A DNA stretch of 58,913 nt, from the NCBI GenBank assembly GCA_003427395.1, contig BFEA01000163.1:464055-522967 (forward strand), in the 5' to 3' direction. The stretch comes from Chara braunii (taxonomy: Eukaryota; Streptophyta; Charophyceae; Charales; Characeae). Position 1 is the stretch's first letter, and each line of letters begins with the position of its first letter. The position numbers and the translations under genes were made by a program. The notes beneath the pieces were generated by a model. That model was not told where the DNA came from, searched no databases, and saw nothing but the letters and a program-made list of their open reading frames with translations. This document shows positions 40,726-51,968 of this stretch, one piece after another.

Positions 40726-42486
40726 AGCTAGGCATAAAAAAATAGAGCCCCAAGAGGGTCAACACAGAAAAAAGGCTGTAAAAAGAAAATCGGAGCAAAG
40801 GGGGTTCAAAATTCAGACTAACGAAGGCAAAATGAGGCCCCTTGTCAGCATGCGGGTGTCATTATTGTAATCCGAGATATAACGGCCAACTGTTGGGTCT
40901 CAATCTGGCCATGGATGAGGATCCATGACCTAGAAAAGGACTCAACAACTACTTGACACTTGTCACATCATAAATAAAAGAAAAGAAAGAAAAATGAGAG
41001 AAAATGAAAGGAGAATGAGACAAAGAGGGAGAAAAGAGTGGAGGAGAATGTGTCGGCTCATTGGGACCTGCACATTAGGGACTGGAAGGTCCCTACTGTG
41101 ACCTCATCCCTCCAAGATTCAAGGAGGGCAATCCGGAATGCAGAGATACGGCCCTTGGGGCAATATCTCCACAAAATCTGAATTAAAAAGGCAAAATCAA
41201 GAGAAAATGCAAGAGGAAAATGACCGCTCTTCTTTTGGGCCACGAATCTGAGATTCAGATCCATGGAGGAGAGAATATGGCCGTTTTTTAGGAGGCCTAC
41301 TCAAACGGTCAACTCCGGAACGAGTTGGCAACCAAAAATGGAAAGAAACAAAAGAGAGAGAAAAACAAAACTGTGCATTTGGCCCAAAAAGAAGGCCATA
41401 TGTACCAAAAATTCAAAAGGAGAGCTTAGGGGTTCAAATTTGAAGCAAGGGCTACTTGGGGGTGACACGAAATATTGTTGGCCTTTGATCTCAGCCAGAT
41501 CCAAAGCTGAAAAGGCTCTGAGGGGTGGGGAAATACCTCGGCCTACCAAAAATGAGGTAGAAACTGAAAAAAACGACAAAAAGGCTCACTAGGTCTTTTT
41601 CTCTCAAGTAAGGCTGCCCCTTGGGCATAGGACCAAAGGGGGTAGCATTTTGAAAATGAAAAAGAGGTTGAAGGAGGCCAAGAGGCAGTCCGAGTTGATA
41701 CCAACCACTCGGACAGCATGTACTTAGCCAAAATAAGGTCCGGGTACCTCCGGAAGGGCCTAATGGTGAAATTTTGCCTTGGGGGTACCTCGGTTCACCT
41801 CAAGGCATATGGGGAGGCCCATGGGCTGGCCGGAGTGCTGGTTTCAACCTACATAAGCTGAGGATTTAGTCCGCCTTACTCACAATTGCATAAGGAGTGC
41901 CCATCCTGCCCAAGTGAGCTCATAGAAGCATTTCTCTCACTTGGAGAAAGGAGAGGGGAACCCATGCCAGTTTGGAGCTTTAGAGGAGACTGTGAGTTAG
42001 AGGTTAGTGGTAGTGAGGCTGGCCTAGGGAGGTGATCCGTCGTAGCCCCCAGGCTGTGAGGAAGAGGGAGAGGCTAGAGAGAGTCTCGTTAGCCCTGCTA
42101 GAGGGAGGACTCCATAGCCATAATAGAAGGAGTTTGCAATAGCTTGGGAGAGGTTGAGGGAGGAGGGAGAAAAGGGCTTGAGGGAGGAGAAAGTCATAGC
42201 TAAGGTGGTGCTTGTGCAAAGAAGGGAGAAGCTTCATCAAGATTGGTGCTTCATCCCCAAGACTCTAAGGGGGTGAGTGGAGGGGAGAAGGTTCTCCTTC
42301 TTCTTCTTCTTCTTCTTTATCTTCCTTCACTCCCCTTCCCTCTCCTACTCTCCCCAATGATCTCTTATCCACATTTCACTCTTTTCTTTTTCATCCTCTC
42401 CCTCTCTCTCCATAGGAACTTTCCTAAGTTTAGGATAGATGGAAGGAAGCCTTATCACTAGTAATGGTCTTCCCATGGGATCATTC

Positions 42487-43175
42487 TTCACTCCCATGTG
42501 AATCGTCACTTCCCCCCTTGTGATTTTATGCATATGAGTGAGTTTCACTCAGTCTTTTCTCACTTTCTCTCCACTTCTTCACTTAGGAGCAAATCGCAAC
42601 TCTTGTCTATGCTTAATCTAGTGTTTTGATGATGATTGTCTCTTGTTTAGTCCATTTCTTCACTCCCATGTGAAGCGTCACTCCCCCCCTTGTGATTTCA
42701 TGCATTTGAGTGAGTTCCACTCACTCTTTTCTCACTTTCTCTCCACTTCTTCACTTAGGAGCAAATCGCAACTCTTGTCTATGCTTAATCTAGTGTTTTG
42801 ATGATGATTGCCTCTTGTTTAGTCCGTTCCTTCACTCCCATGTGAAGCGCCACTTCCCCCCTTGTGATTTCATGCATTTGAGTGAGTTTCACTCACTCCT
42901 TTCTCACTTTCTTCCGCTCCTTCACTTAGGAGAAAATCGCAACTCTTGTCTATGCTTAATCTAGTGTTTTGATGATGATTGCCCCTTGTTTAGTCCTTTC
43001 CTTCATCCCCATGTGAAGCACCACTTCCCCCTTTGTGAATTCATGCATTTGAGAGAGTTTCACTCACTCCCTTCTCACTTTCTCTCCACTTCTTCACTTG
43101 GGAGCAAATTGCAACTCTTGACCATGCTTTTTCTTGTGTTTTGATGGTTCCTTTCACCTACTTTGCTCAATTTCC
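42487..43175 (+). repeat. 172-bp tandem array in LTR B, four units
   Basis: CTCCCATGTGAA and its variants recur at 42491, 42663, 42835 and about 43006, giving a period of 171-172 bp. The unit includes CTTCACTTAGGAGCAAATCG and GTTTTGATGATGATTG. Confidence 0.92.
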
Positions 43176-43189
43176 TTACATGACGACAT

Positions 43190-43650
43190 TCTGTTTCATT
43201 CTTGATTACATCCATGAGCCTCAAGCAGGTGTTTGAGCAAGTTTCACTCACATGCAGTGCTCAACTCTCACATCATGATGTTCCGCTGCATTCTTGGTTG
43301 CATTCATGGGCTTCAAGCATGTGTTTGAGCAAGTCTCACTCACATGCATGGCTCAACTCTCACATGATGATGTTCTATTGCATTCTTGGTTGCATTCATG
43401 GGCTTCAAGCATGCGTTTGATCAAGTCTCACTCACGTGCATGGCTCAATTCTCACATGATGATGTTCTATTGCATTCTTGGTTGCCTTCATGGGCTTCAA
43501 GCATGCGTTTGAGCAAGTCCCACTCACATGCAAGGCTGGAATCTCACATGATGATGTTCCATTGCATTCTTGGTTGCCTTCTTAAGCTTCAAGCATGTGT
43601 TTGAGCAAGTCTCACTCACATGCATGACTCATCTCTCACATAATAATGTT
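43190..43650 (+). repeat. 92-bp tandem array in LTR B, about five units
   Basis: The unit contains GCATTCTTGGTTGCATTCAT and TCACTCACATGCATGGCTCA. The spacing between equivalent positions (for example 43202, 43294, 43386) is 92 bp. Confidence 0.92.
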
Positions 43651-43654
43651 TTGA

Positions 43655-44575
43655 TTCACACTTGGTTGTTCCACTACTCATGTGCATGTGTTCTCACTAG
43701 TTCCACCCTCACCTTGTCAAGTTAATGCCTTTGGTAGTGTTCTGATTCACACTTGGCTGTTCTACTAATCATTTGCATGTGTTCTCACTACTCACACCCT
43801 CACTCTTTGTCAAGTTCATGCATTTGGTAGTGTTGCGATTCACACTTGGTTGTTCTACTACTCATGTGCATGTGTTCTCACTACTCACACCCTCATTTTG
43901 TCAAGTTCATGCCTTCGGTAGTATTCCGAGTCTCACTTGGCTGTTATAGTACTTATGTATATGTGTTCTCTCAACTCACACAATCATTTTGTAAAGTTCA
44001 TGCATTTGGTAGTGTTTCGATTCACACTTGGCTGTTCTACTACTCATGTACATGTGTTCTCACTACTCACACCCTCACTTTGTCACGGTCATGCCTTTGG
44101 TAGTGTTCCGATTCTCACTTGGTTGTTCTACTACTCATGTGCATGTGTTCTCACTAGTTCTACCCTCACTTTGTCAAGTTCATGCATTTGGTAGTATTCC
44201 GATTCACACTTGGCTGTTCTACTACTCATGTGCATGTGTTCTCACTAGTTCGACCCTCACTTTGTCAAGTTCATGCGTTTGGTAGTGTGTCCATTCACAC
44301 TTGGCTGTTTTATTACTCATGTGCATGTGTGCTCGCTAGTTCCTCCCTCACTATGTCAAGTTCATGCCTTTGGTGATTGCCCAATTCACACTTGGCTGTT
44401 TCACCACTCACATGCATGTGTTCTCCCTGATTCCATCCTCACTTTGTCTAGCTCATGCCTTGGATGGTGTTCCGATTCACACTTGGTTGTTCTACTGCTC
44501 GTGTGCACGTGTTTCCATCGGTTACACCCTCACTTTGTCAAGTTCATACCTTGATGATTGTCCGGTCCACACTTG
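43655..44575 (+). repeat. 91-bp tandem array in LTR B, about ten units
   Basis: The unit contains GATTCACACTTGGCTGTTCT, TCATGTGCATGTGTTCTCAC and TTTGTCAAGTTCATGC. Equivalent positions (43846, 43937, 44028) are 91 bp apart. Confidence 0.93.
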
Positions 44576-44576
44576 G

Positions 44577-44885
44577 TTGCTACTGCTGTGGGATGGGTGA
44601 CTGGCACTTGGCTGCTACTGTTGTGGGATGGGTGACCGACGCTTGGCTGCTGTGGGATGGGTGACTGACACTTGGCTGCTACTTCTGTGGGATGGCTGCT
44701 ACTTCTGTGGGATGGGTGACCGACGCTTGGCTGCTACTGTTGTGGGATGGGTGACTGACACTTGGTTGTTACTTCTGTGGGATGGGTGACTGACACTTGA
44801 CTGCTACTTCTGTGGGATGGGTGACCGACACTTGGTTGCTACTGATGTGGGATGGGTAACTGACACTTGGTTGTTACTGCTGTGG
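44577..44885 (+). repeat. Short-period array (GGGATGGGTGACYGACRCTT type)
   Basis: About eight copies of CTGTGGGATGGGTGACTGAC followed by ACTTGGYTGCTACT. The period is about 30-40 bp and irregular. Confidence 0.88.
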
Positions 44886-44886
44886 G

Positions 44887-45500
44887 TTCTTTTGCTGCTG
44901 TCCAAGTCTTTCCTTCACTTAGTAATGTGGCGGTTGCTTCCTAGTTGTCCCGTGATTCATGTATGTGTGCGTTACAGGTCTTTTGCTGCTATTAAGTCTT
45001 TCCTTCACTTAGTAATGTGGCGGTTGCTTCCTAGTTGTTCCATGATTTATGTATGTATGTGTTGCAGGTCTTTTGCTGTTGTCCATGTCTTTCCTTCACT
45101 TAGTAATGTGGCGGTTGCTTCCTAGCTGTTCCGTGATTCATGTATGTGTGTGTTCCAGGTCTTTTGTTGTTGTTCAGTCTTTCCTTCACCTAGTAATGTG
45201 GCGGTTGCTTCCTAGTTGTTCCGTGATTCATGTATGTATGTGTTGCAGGTCTTTTGCTGTTGTCCAAGTCTTTCCTTCACTTAGTAATGTGGCGGTTGCT
45301 TCCTAGTTGTTCCGTGGTTCATGTAGGTGTGTGTTGTAGGTATTTTGCTATTGTCCAAGTCTTTCCCTCACTTAGTAATGTGGCGGTTGGTTCCTAGTTG
45401 TTTTGTGACTCATGTATGTGTGTGTTGAGGGTCTTTTGCTGCAGTGCAGTCTTTTCTTCACTTGGTAATGTGTCGGTTTTATTCTAGTCATGTCCCTAAC
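44887..45500 (+). repeat. Second 91-bp tandem array in LTR B, seven units
   Basis: AGTAATGTGGCGG recurs at 44921, 45011, 45102, 45192, 45283 and 45374, with a variant at 45464, giving a 90-91 bp period. Confidence 0.93.
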
Positions 45501-45633
45501 CTCGCACATGTGCATGCTCTAACCTAAATTGTGCAGTTTAGTCTTCCCTCACTCAATGATGAATCGGTTCAGATCTTGAACAGGGGATGGTAGGTCAAGT
45601 AAGGGTAAGGCTTGATAAGGATTAGGGAGTCCT

Positions 45634-45648
45634 TTCTCTCTCTCTCTC

Positions 45649-45720
<72 letters not shown>

Positions 45721-45730
45721 CTTCTCTCTC
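45634..45730. repeat. (CT)n microsatellite
   Basis: Nearly pure CT dinucleotides with a few interruptions. Confidence 0.95.
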
Positions 45731-45830
45731 GTTCCTCTATCTCATACTCCGGCCCCCTCAACCTTCTTCCCTTCCACCACTTGGCATATAACTAACCCTT
45801 CACCACTGACCTGTTACATTGTCAGGGAAC

Positions 45831-48539
45831 GAACGGTGAAAAGAAATTGTCCTCACTTGATGGAGAAAGTGAGCAAGGGAAGGGCTGCCGGTCCCTTGTG
45901 CCGCCAAAAAGGAAAAAGGAAAAGACACGCGGGCAATTGAGAGTGGTCAAGTTCGGAGAGAAGGGCTAGACCAAGTTGGTACTTGAAGCAAGGTCAGTTT
46001 GACTCAACCATTTCCCCGACTCCATAACTATGAGAAGAGGATGGACTGATTGAGCAAAGAAAGGAGAACGGCGGGAAACCAAAGGAAACGAAAGTTCGGC
46101 ATGCGGGAAGGGCTATGTGTTGACCCCAATGGGGGATTGTATCGGCCTTTGCTTTGGTGTGGGATTGTGCAGGTGAGTAAGCCTTGGGACGCCTTGAGCG
46201 GGACCGGGCCGGGAGAAACCGGGCGGCAAAGGAAAAGGGAAGAGGGGGCAAAGGGACTATGGGGCCCTTAGTGTAAAACCGACCCATGAGAGAGACCCTT
46301 GTGCATGAGACTTGGAGTGTGAATGAAAGAAAGGAGTGAGACTTTTGCTGATCGGAATGTGAAGTAGCCTGTGCATGCATGTAAAGGCCCCAAAAGGACT
46401 AAGGGGCCTGTTCCAATAACGACGGATGGAATGCATGAGACACGAGGAGTGCGTAGAGGCGAGGGGGAAGACGGCGTTGCCGCACCCTGATGACGTCGTA
46501 GGATTGCTATGCTTAGGGAAATGGTGCGTGGCCTAAGGATGACGCTTAGCCTGCGCACAAAAGAAGAAGAACTCTCAAAGAACCCCTGGACTGCTTGCGT
46601 ATTGGAAGGAGCATTTGCTTGAAAACACAACCAAGAATCAAAAAAAAAACAGCGTTTGCGGAACGACCAGCGAGACAGCCACCCGGCGTGAGGGCTGGGC
46701 TACATCCCCAATGTCAAAGCTCTCTCGCTCGATGGCCCATCCCCATGCATCTCAAAGCACTAGGTGGCGGTGACCCTGGGACGAATGGCCCGCGCCTGGA
46801 GCATGAGCGTGGGCGGGCCGAGCCAACTGGGACCCGCAGTGGGGTCGACCAAGGCTCGAAAGTCTACTGGGGTTTGGCCCTACAAAAATGGTGGAGGTGC
46901 CGGGTAGGGGTTAAATTGACCCTTGCGGTCCCGAGGGGGGGCGCCCTACGCAAGACCGTGTACAAAACTAAAGATAAGAAATTGGACTTGTGCTTGCTCT
47001 TTCCCTTGAGAGAATCAGATTTGAGGGTGGCTGGGCGCATGGCGTGGCCAGGCCTGGAGATGTAACATGCACGATTGCACACTTGATCAGCTCGCTCCCT
47101 TGCGGAGTAGCTCTAACCCCCCTTCCTCCGGTGCTGGTGTACGCCAGTCCGGGGAAGCTTCGGGCAAATCGCAGGTCGACCCTTCCTCTTCGTGTGAAAG
47201 AAGGGCTCCGGTTACCTGGCAGGCGGTTGGTGCTTCGACTTTGGTCGGGTTCCAATGAAAATCCCGCGGCGGAGTAATCCGACCGACTGGGTGCTCTTCT
47301 TTCTTCTTTTGAGCCCAGCGGGCTCATGCACTATACACTTTAAATGCTTGAAGGAACCTACATGAACACAACGGGTCATCAAGAAGGAACAATCTCACCC
47401 TATGAAAGGACAGAGAAATGAAGATAAAGGGAATGAAGGGAGTTGCTAGGCTCCTAAGAAAACTAACTCACCCTTGAAGACGCTCATGAGAAGGAACCAA
47501 CCACTATGCATGGAGGTAAGGGGAGTGACACTCATTGTCCTAAGAGAAAATTGTGAGCTATGGGTAGGAAGCGCTGGGTGCACCAAGGGAAAGGCACGTG
47601 TACTATGTGTGTCCCGCTTGGGACTTGTGATCTGGATGAGGGGAATTGAGCGTCCTGCCTTTCGGAAGGAAGGGATGGGTCTACACCAGCTGGTGCGAGA
47701 TTGTGAAACGTCGTTTCTATCGTAGTGTCATCGGGTCTCATATGCGGAGGTCGGACTGCCGAGCTGTCTTACAGGAGTTGGTCTCGCCGGTTGATTAGTA
47801 GCACTCTCTCCCGGGCGGACCGAGATGGCTCGACACCTTGCCCAGGATGGATGCGAAACGTCTCCTTAGGCAGGGCTTTAGCTTGTCCGTTGGCGGGGGG
47901 GGACCACTGCGTGTGAGGCAAGGAGGGAGCCTCGAAGACGATTAATAGTTTCCCGTAGTACGGTTTGGGAAAGGCTGATTCTTATCTATTGCTCCTAACG
48001 GGGTGCGCGGGGTGATTCCCAGTACCAACAAGGGTATGCAAGAGTGGCAAGACGAGATGGGGTATTTTGGGTGAATGGAGAGGGGTAACACCCTGTGTGG
48101 GAGCCTGCATACCGCGCTCGCGACGGTTGAGCTGCGCTTGAGGTATGGGATAAAACTCTGCCGAAAGTACCAGCAGAGAGACCATATTGGGGCAGGCCGG
48201 TGAGGAGATGACCGGTCCGTATGTGAGATTGCCTGATCTTTTTTTGTGTATTCCCTCTCTGTAAAGGTTGACTGAGGTCTGAACTGTTGGACGGGCTATG
48301 ATTCTAGTCTTCCCACCCCCCTACCTACGTCTACACGAGTGAGAGATGATTGAAGGAAGTGGAGGATAGAGGTCGGTCGGAATGGAACCAAGAAAAAAAA
48401 TGTTGGATAGTGATGGCCGACTGCGGGTACAATGGAGGGGTGGTACTTAGGAATGGGGAGGTAAGAGTAGGGAGACCCGGATGAAGGGTCTGAAATAACT
48501 TTCATCTAGGACGTGGGTTGACCTGACTAGAAGGGCCGT
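45831..48539 (+). other. Internal region of giant element, no confident gene; GC-rich, organelle-like look
   Basis: Overlapping ORFs on both strands (for example 46595-47065 plus and 46968-47327 minus) do not resemble retroelement proteins. The wording (ACGCCTTGAGCGGGACCGGG near 46190, TGAGCCCAGCGGGCTCA hairpin near 47313) reads to me like plant mitochondrial group II intron sequence. That is recall only and unverified. No domain V was identified. Confidence 0.25.
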
Positions 48540-49390
48540 TTGGTGCTCTCTTATGGAAACAGGGATCGGGTGCTGGAAAAACAAGATGGTGTGGTGGCTG
48601 TCATCCCCAATCTATTCCAACGGCCCGGAAATGCTGGCAGATGTAAAGGATGGGGTTTCGGTCGTCCTCCCGGAAGAAGGGACGTGGACAGATCTAGAAC
48701 CGACCTATCAAACTGTAATGTTGGACGAGGAGGACGCGTTCCTCTAGATAGAAACGATAAGGTCAGTCTGACGGGGTTGTCACCGAGCTTAATGGATTTG
48801 GAATTCAGAGAGACAGTGGAAGCCCAGGGGTGGGTCTACTTGTCGCAGAATGGGGAAAATGCTATGGTCGTGGACTTGGTGCTAGGGACCACGCCGGACG
48901 AATTGTTTAGGAAGGCAGAAAGAGAGGTTGTATGGGCCGCCTGTCAGAGGGCAGAGATGGAAATGGAAAAGGTAGATGTGCGAGTGGAACTCAGGGATAG
49001 GGGGAGCGTGAGGCGGCCCGTTAGAACAATGAGATGTGTACTGCCTCCTTTCCTGGTGGACGCGGTTTTCGGAACCCGGAGCGGGCTAATACAGATATGC
49101 CAGTCCATGACGAACCTCGGGCTATACCAATGCGCCAGGCAGGACTTCTTCTGGTTGTCAGTAGAGATGGGGCCTTTGGAGGAAACTGGGCAAAGGAACT
49201 GGCCGAGATGCTGAATTGCCTTAGCATAGATAATGTCTTTGTCCCTAACCCGGTGCATTGGGGGATAGTCTACAGAAATGTGGCAGTAGGGGAGACATTT
49301 CTGGAAGGGGTGAGGGAATTGTTCTCCGACGAAGAAGATGACTTCCGTGACGATGACAAGAGGGATGAGATAAAAGACTGGCATTTCTGA
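48540..49390 (+). pseudogene. Unknown tandem family, copy 1 (frameshifted)
   Basis: The first frame (48540-49214) encodes MRCVLPPFLVDAVFG and a C-terminal EMGPLEETG. The matching continuation, DGAFGGNWAKELAEMLN followed by VAVGETFLEGVRELF, is in the 49034-49390 frame, so one frameshift near 49170 splits the protein. The same order of motifs is present in two further copies downstream (49447-50187 and 50560-51372). The protein is acidic at its C-terminus (DEEDDFRDDDK). No family recognised; no signal peptide or membrane segment seen. Confidence 0.55.
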
Positions 49391-49446
49391 GGTGGGGGAC
49401 TTATTTAGGGGGGCTGAGTGGCCTGACGCTGTGCAGGAAAGAAACG

Positions 49447-50187
49447 ATGGCTAGAGAACAGTTGCTGATGGAGTGCACTTTCAAAAGATGGGAACCAAGG
49501 CGACTCAGAGGGGGGGTAGAAATGCCTATACCAGCAGAAAACGAATGGAGAGGAACCATGTGCAACTTGGTCGGGTTTGAAGTTGCCCCGGGACTATCGT
49601 ACGTCTGGATAGAACGGATCTGAAACCCAATAAGGGAAGAGGAAGGCTAGGACGAGATAGCGGAAGGCAAAGTGGAATCAGTCGGAACGGTTGTCCTTTC
49701 CGAGAAAGGGTGACACTTATTTTGCACCATGATAGTAACAGGACAAAACCCGATATGGCTTCTGGGGGATGCAGAGGCGCGGACCCAAAGGGAGGGCAAG
49801 AGGTTCGCCAACGAAGGATGGGATGAGGTCAGTAGTAGGGTTGTGATGGGAGGATGGAAGGAACTCAAGCCTCCCAACCTGCGAACAACGGCTTGGGTGC
49901 CTGAGTTTGTGGCCGATTGGTTTGGGGGTTTCGACCACATTTTTAACGTGGCTAACTCCATGGAAGGGACGCATATAGAGTGTGCCTGACTGACTGAGGA
50001 ATTTTATAGAACCTCGTTGAAATACGGGCTCTTCCATGGTGATAGAGCCTAGGAAGTTCTCACCATCCTGATAATAGGTAAGTATGATCGCCTAGAGGTA
50101 GATGCGGCAGCCTGGGATGCCATAGTTAGCCGGGAAGCGGGGCCGCTCCATCCTACGTGGATGATGTTTTTAAACTGTTTGAAGTAA
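49447..50187 (+). pseudogene. Unknown tandem family, copy 2 (decayed)
   Basis: From ATG 49447 the frame reads WEPRRLRGGVEMPIPAENEW and breaks at TGA (49621-49623). A later frame (49729-49989) has WKELKPPNLRTTAWVPEFV, then FYRTSLKYGLFHGDRA, a TAG, and TILIIGKYDRLEVDAAAW with SREAG. These line up by eye with copy 3 (WREFSAPATPLRCQVPRFM, FYDISVEHGPFWGNRAQELL, IIRREIEVG). Several stops make it a pseudogene. Function unknown. Confidence 0.5.
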
Positions 50188-50559
50188 TGTGGTTCGAGTA
50201 AAAGGCCGAAAGGTCGGATGCCTTGGGGAAATCGTAGTGTGGGGGATGCATGTAAACTAGGGGGTAACGTAGGATAGGAAGCATGTACATTAGTATGGCG
50301 TGGCGCGCAGGGTGGTTAAAATGGGAAAAGGCTTCCAGCTATTGGGGGCGCATTTGCTGATGACAGGCAGGGAAGCGAGACGAGAAGGGCAATAGGCGAT
50401 GACCGAAGGAGGACGGTCCTGGAAAACCGACCATTGGGGATCGAACCGCTGAGAAAAGAAGAATGAGGGCATAAAAGGAAAATGGGGCGGTAGATGAGCA
50501 GTTGCTGAAGAACAGGTTGTAATCCTCTCTGTTTGGGCTATGCAGGAAATCACCAATCA

Positions 50560-51372
50560 ATGATGGCGGCAAGACGTGTTCAGACAGCACGCCAACCCCG
50601 GGACCCCGGCCCGCCCTGGAATAACGGCAGAGGGTGGGAAGTGTCCCTTCCGTCAAGTTTCGAATTTCGGGGAACCGACTTGGAATGGTGGGTCGTGACC
50701 TTGGGGAGGGACAGCGCCTTCATGTTGGTGGAATGCTTGTGGACCGGGATGCGATTTAACCGAGGGCCTGGGGATGACCTGTACTCCAATTTGGAAGTAA
50801 TCGGGACCTTGTACCTACTCGAAATTGGTTGGCACTCGTTGGGAGTAGAAATAGCACAAGGTCACGAGCTGGCCCCGGTATTTCGGAGGGCCCCCCGGGT
50901 ATTGACACAGAAAGGGCAATCGATCAGGGGTAGGAGGAACGTGGGCTTACGGACCATGGTGGAAGTAGGGAGTTGGCGAGAGTTTAGCGCACCGGCAACC
51001 CCGCTAAGATGTCAGGTCCCCCGGTTCATGATAGACCTCACCTTCGGGAGCCTCGCGAGGGCGCAGAATCTGGTGGACTCAGTAATAGTCTGGATAGACC
51101 ACTTCCCACCTCAAGTCATCGGGATGTTTTATGACATCTCCGTGGAGCACGGGCCGTTCTGGGGAAACCGGGCCCAGGAGTTGTTGGAGGTTATCAATAT
51201 TATGATATTTGGGTTGCCGCGGTTAGCCTGCGCAGAATACGAGCACATAATTCGGAGAGAGATCGAGGTGGGAGAGAGTTATCTGGCAGGGGTGGCTCAA
51301 CTGTTCGAGGAGCCTACCGAACCAGAAGGGCCACGGGGACGAGAGCAGGACAAGCGCCAGGGAGCGAGCTAG
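50560..51372 (+). CDS. Unknown tandem family, copy 3 (intact ORF)
   Basis: The best-preserved member: 270 residues from ATG 50560 (the frame is open upstream to a TTG at 50533). Blocks: WEVSLPSSFEFRGTDLEWW, LRCQVPRFMIDLTFGSLARA, GMFYDISVEHGPFWGNRAQE, RREIEVGESYLAGVAQLFEE, then a charged tail EPEGPRGREQDKRQGAS. It is soluble-looking and I do not recognise it. It stands directly upstream of the gag-like region, so it could be an extra structural or accessory protein of the giant element. Confidence 0.6.
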   Translation: MMAARRVQTARQPRDPGPPWNNGRGWEVSLPSSFEFRGTDLEWWVVTLGRDSAFMLVECLWTGMRFNRGPGDDLYSNLEVIGTLYLLEIGWHSLGVEIAQGHELAPVFRRAPRVLTQKGQSIRGRRNVGLRTMVEVGSWREFSAPATPLRCQVPRFMIDLTFGSLARAQNLVDSVIVWIDHFPPQVIGMFYDISVEHGPFWGNRAQELLEVINIMIFGLPRLACAEYEHIIRREIEVGESYLAGVAQLFEEPTEPEGPRGREQDKRQGAS

Positions 51373-51373
51373 T

Positions 51374-51565
51374 ATGGCGAATATAGTATATGCTATCACA
51401 TGTAAGGGGCTCACCAAGGGGAATGAGAAAGGGCCGTTGGAGCGAGACGGCCAAATACGCCACTACAAAACAAGGAAAAACACAGTAAGGATGCGTAGGC
51501 TGAAAAACGGGGAGCATCTCGCGGGTACATTTGTAGTAGGAACCACTAGAACGGCGTCTCGGTGA
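51374..51565 (+). CDS. Small basic ORF downstream of copy 3, doubtful
   Basis: 63 residues (MANIVYAITCKGLTKGNEKG at the start), basic. It begins one base after the copy 3 stop. No family recognised; it may be a chance frame. Confidence 0.25.
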   Translation: MANIVYAITCKGLTKGNEKGPLERDGQIRHYKTRKNTVRMRRLKNGEHLAGTFVVGTTRTASR

Positions 51566-51968
51566 GCTTCGAGGGATCAGAAAGGGTATGTAAATTGTAG
51601 ATGCCAAGGCATGATGGAGGACCCCAACGAGGTCGAAAAAAGGTATCAATCGGCAGGAAACCGGAGCTCAACAAAACACGGGAACCTGAAGACTGAGGAA
51701 TAGGAGGTTCTGCTTGTCCTTCCTGCATGTGACACTGATAGGAGAGACCATCAAAGCAGTAAGACAGGTGGAGGGCGAGAAAACATATAGGGTAGGGAGA
51801 GCCCTAAGGTGCACAAGGAAGCGGGAGACACCCCCGATGAGAAAAGGATTAAGCTGATTTGAAGACGAGAACATTTCCAGAGTTGATAGCAATAGGAAAA
51901 CTATGAGGGGTAGAGTCTAAAGTAAGTTCTCCTTTTTTCGATTGTATGGCATGTAGGTCTGATACGTT

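Larger units (their letters stand above)
39205..45830 (+). repeat. LTR copy B of the giant element (right edge approximate)
   Basis: It starts TGTCGGGG directly in the E3 integrase. Block order: conserved TTGTGCACGACAGAG start, 26-bp minisatellite, hairpin module 1, palindromes, hairpin module 2, ACCTACATAAGCTG block (about 41845), a CTT run (about 42296), then five stacked tandem arrays and a CT microsatellite. The 3' edge and PBS could not be identified; about 45830 is where array-like sequence ends. Confidence 0.6.

Noticed and set aside
43202-45306. Repeating 72- to 102-codon ORFs (HSWLHSWASSM, HTWLFYYSCACVL types)
   Set aside because: Each is one period of the 92- or 91-bp arrays; they reappear at the array spacing and do not form a gene.
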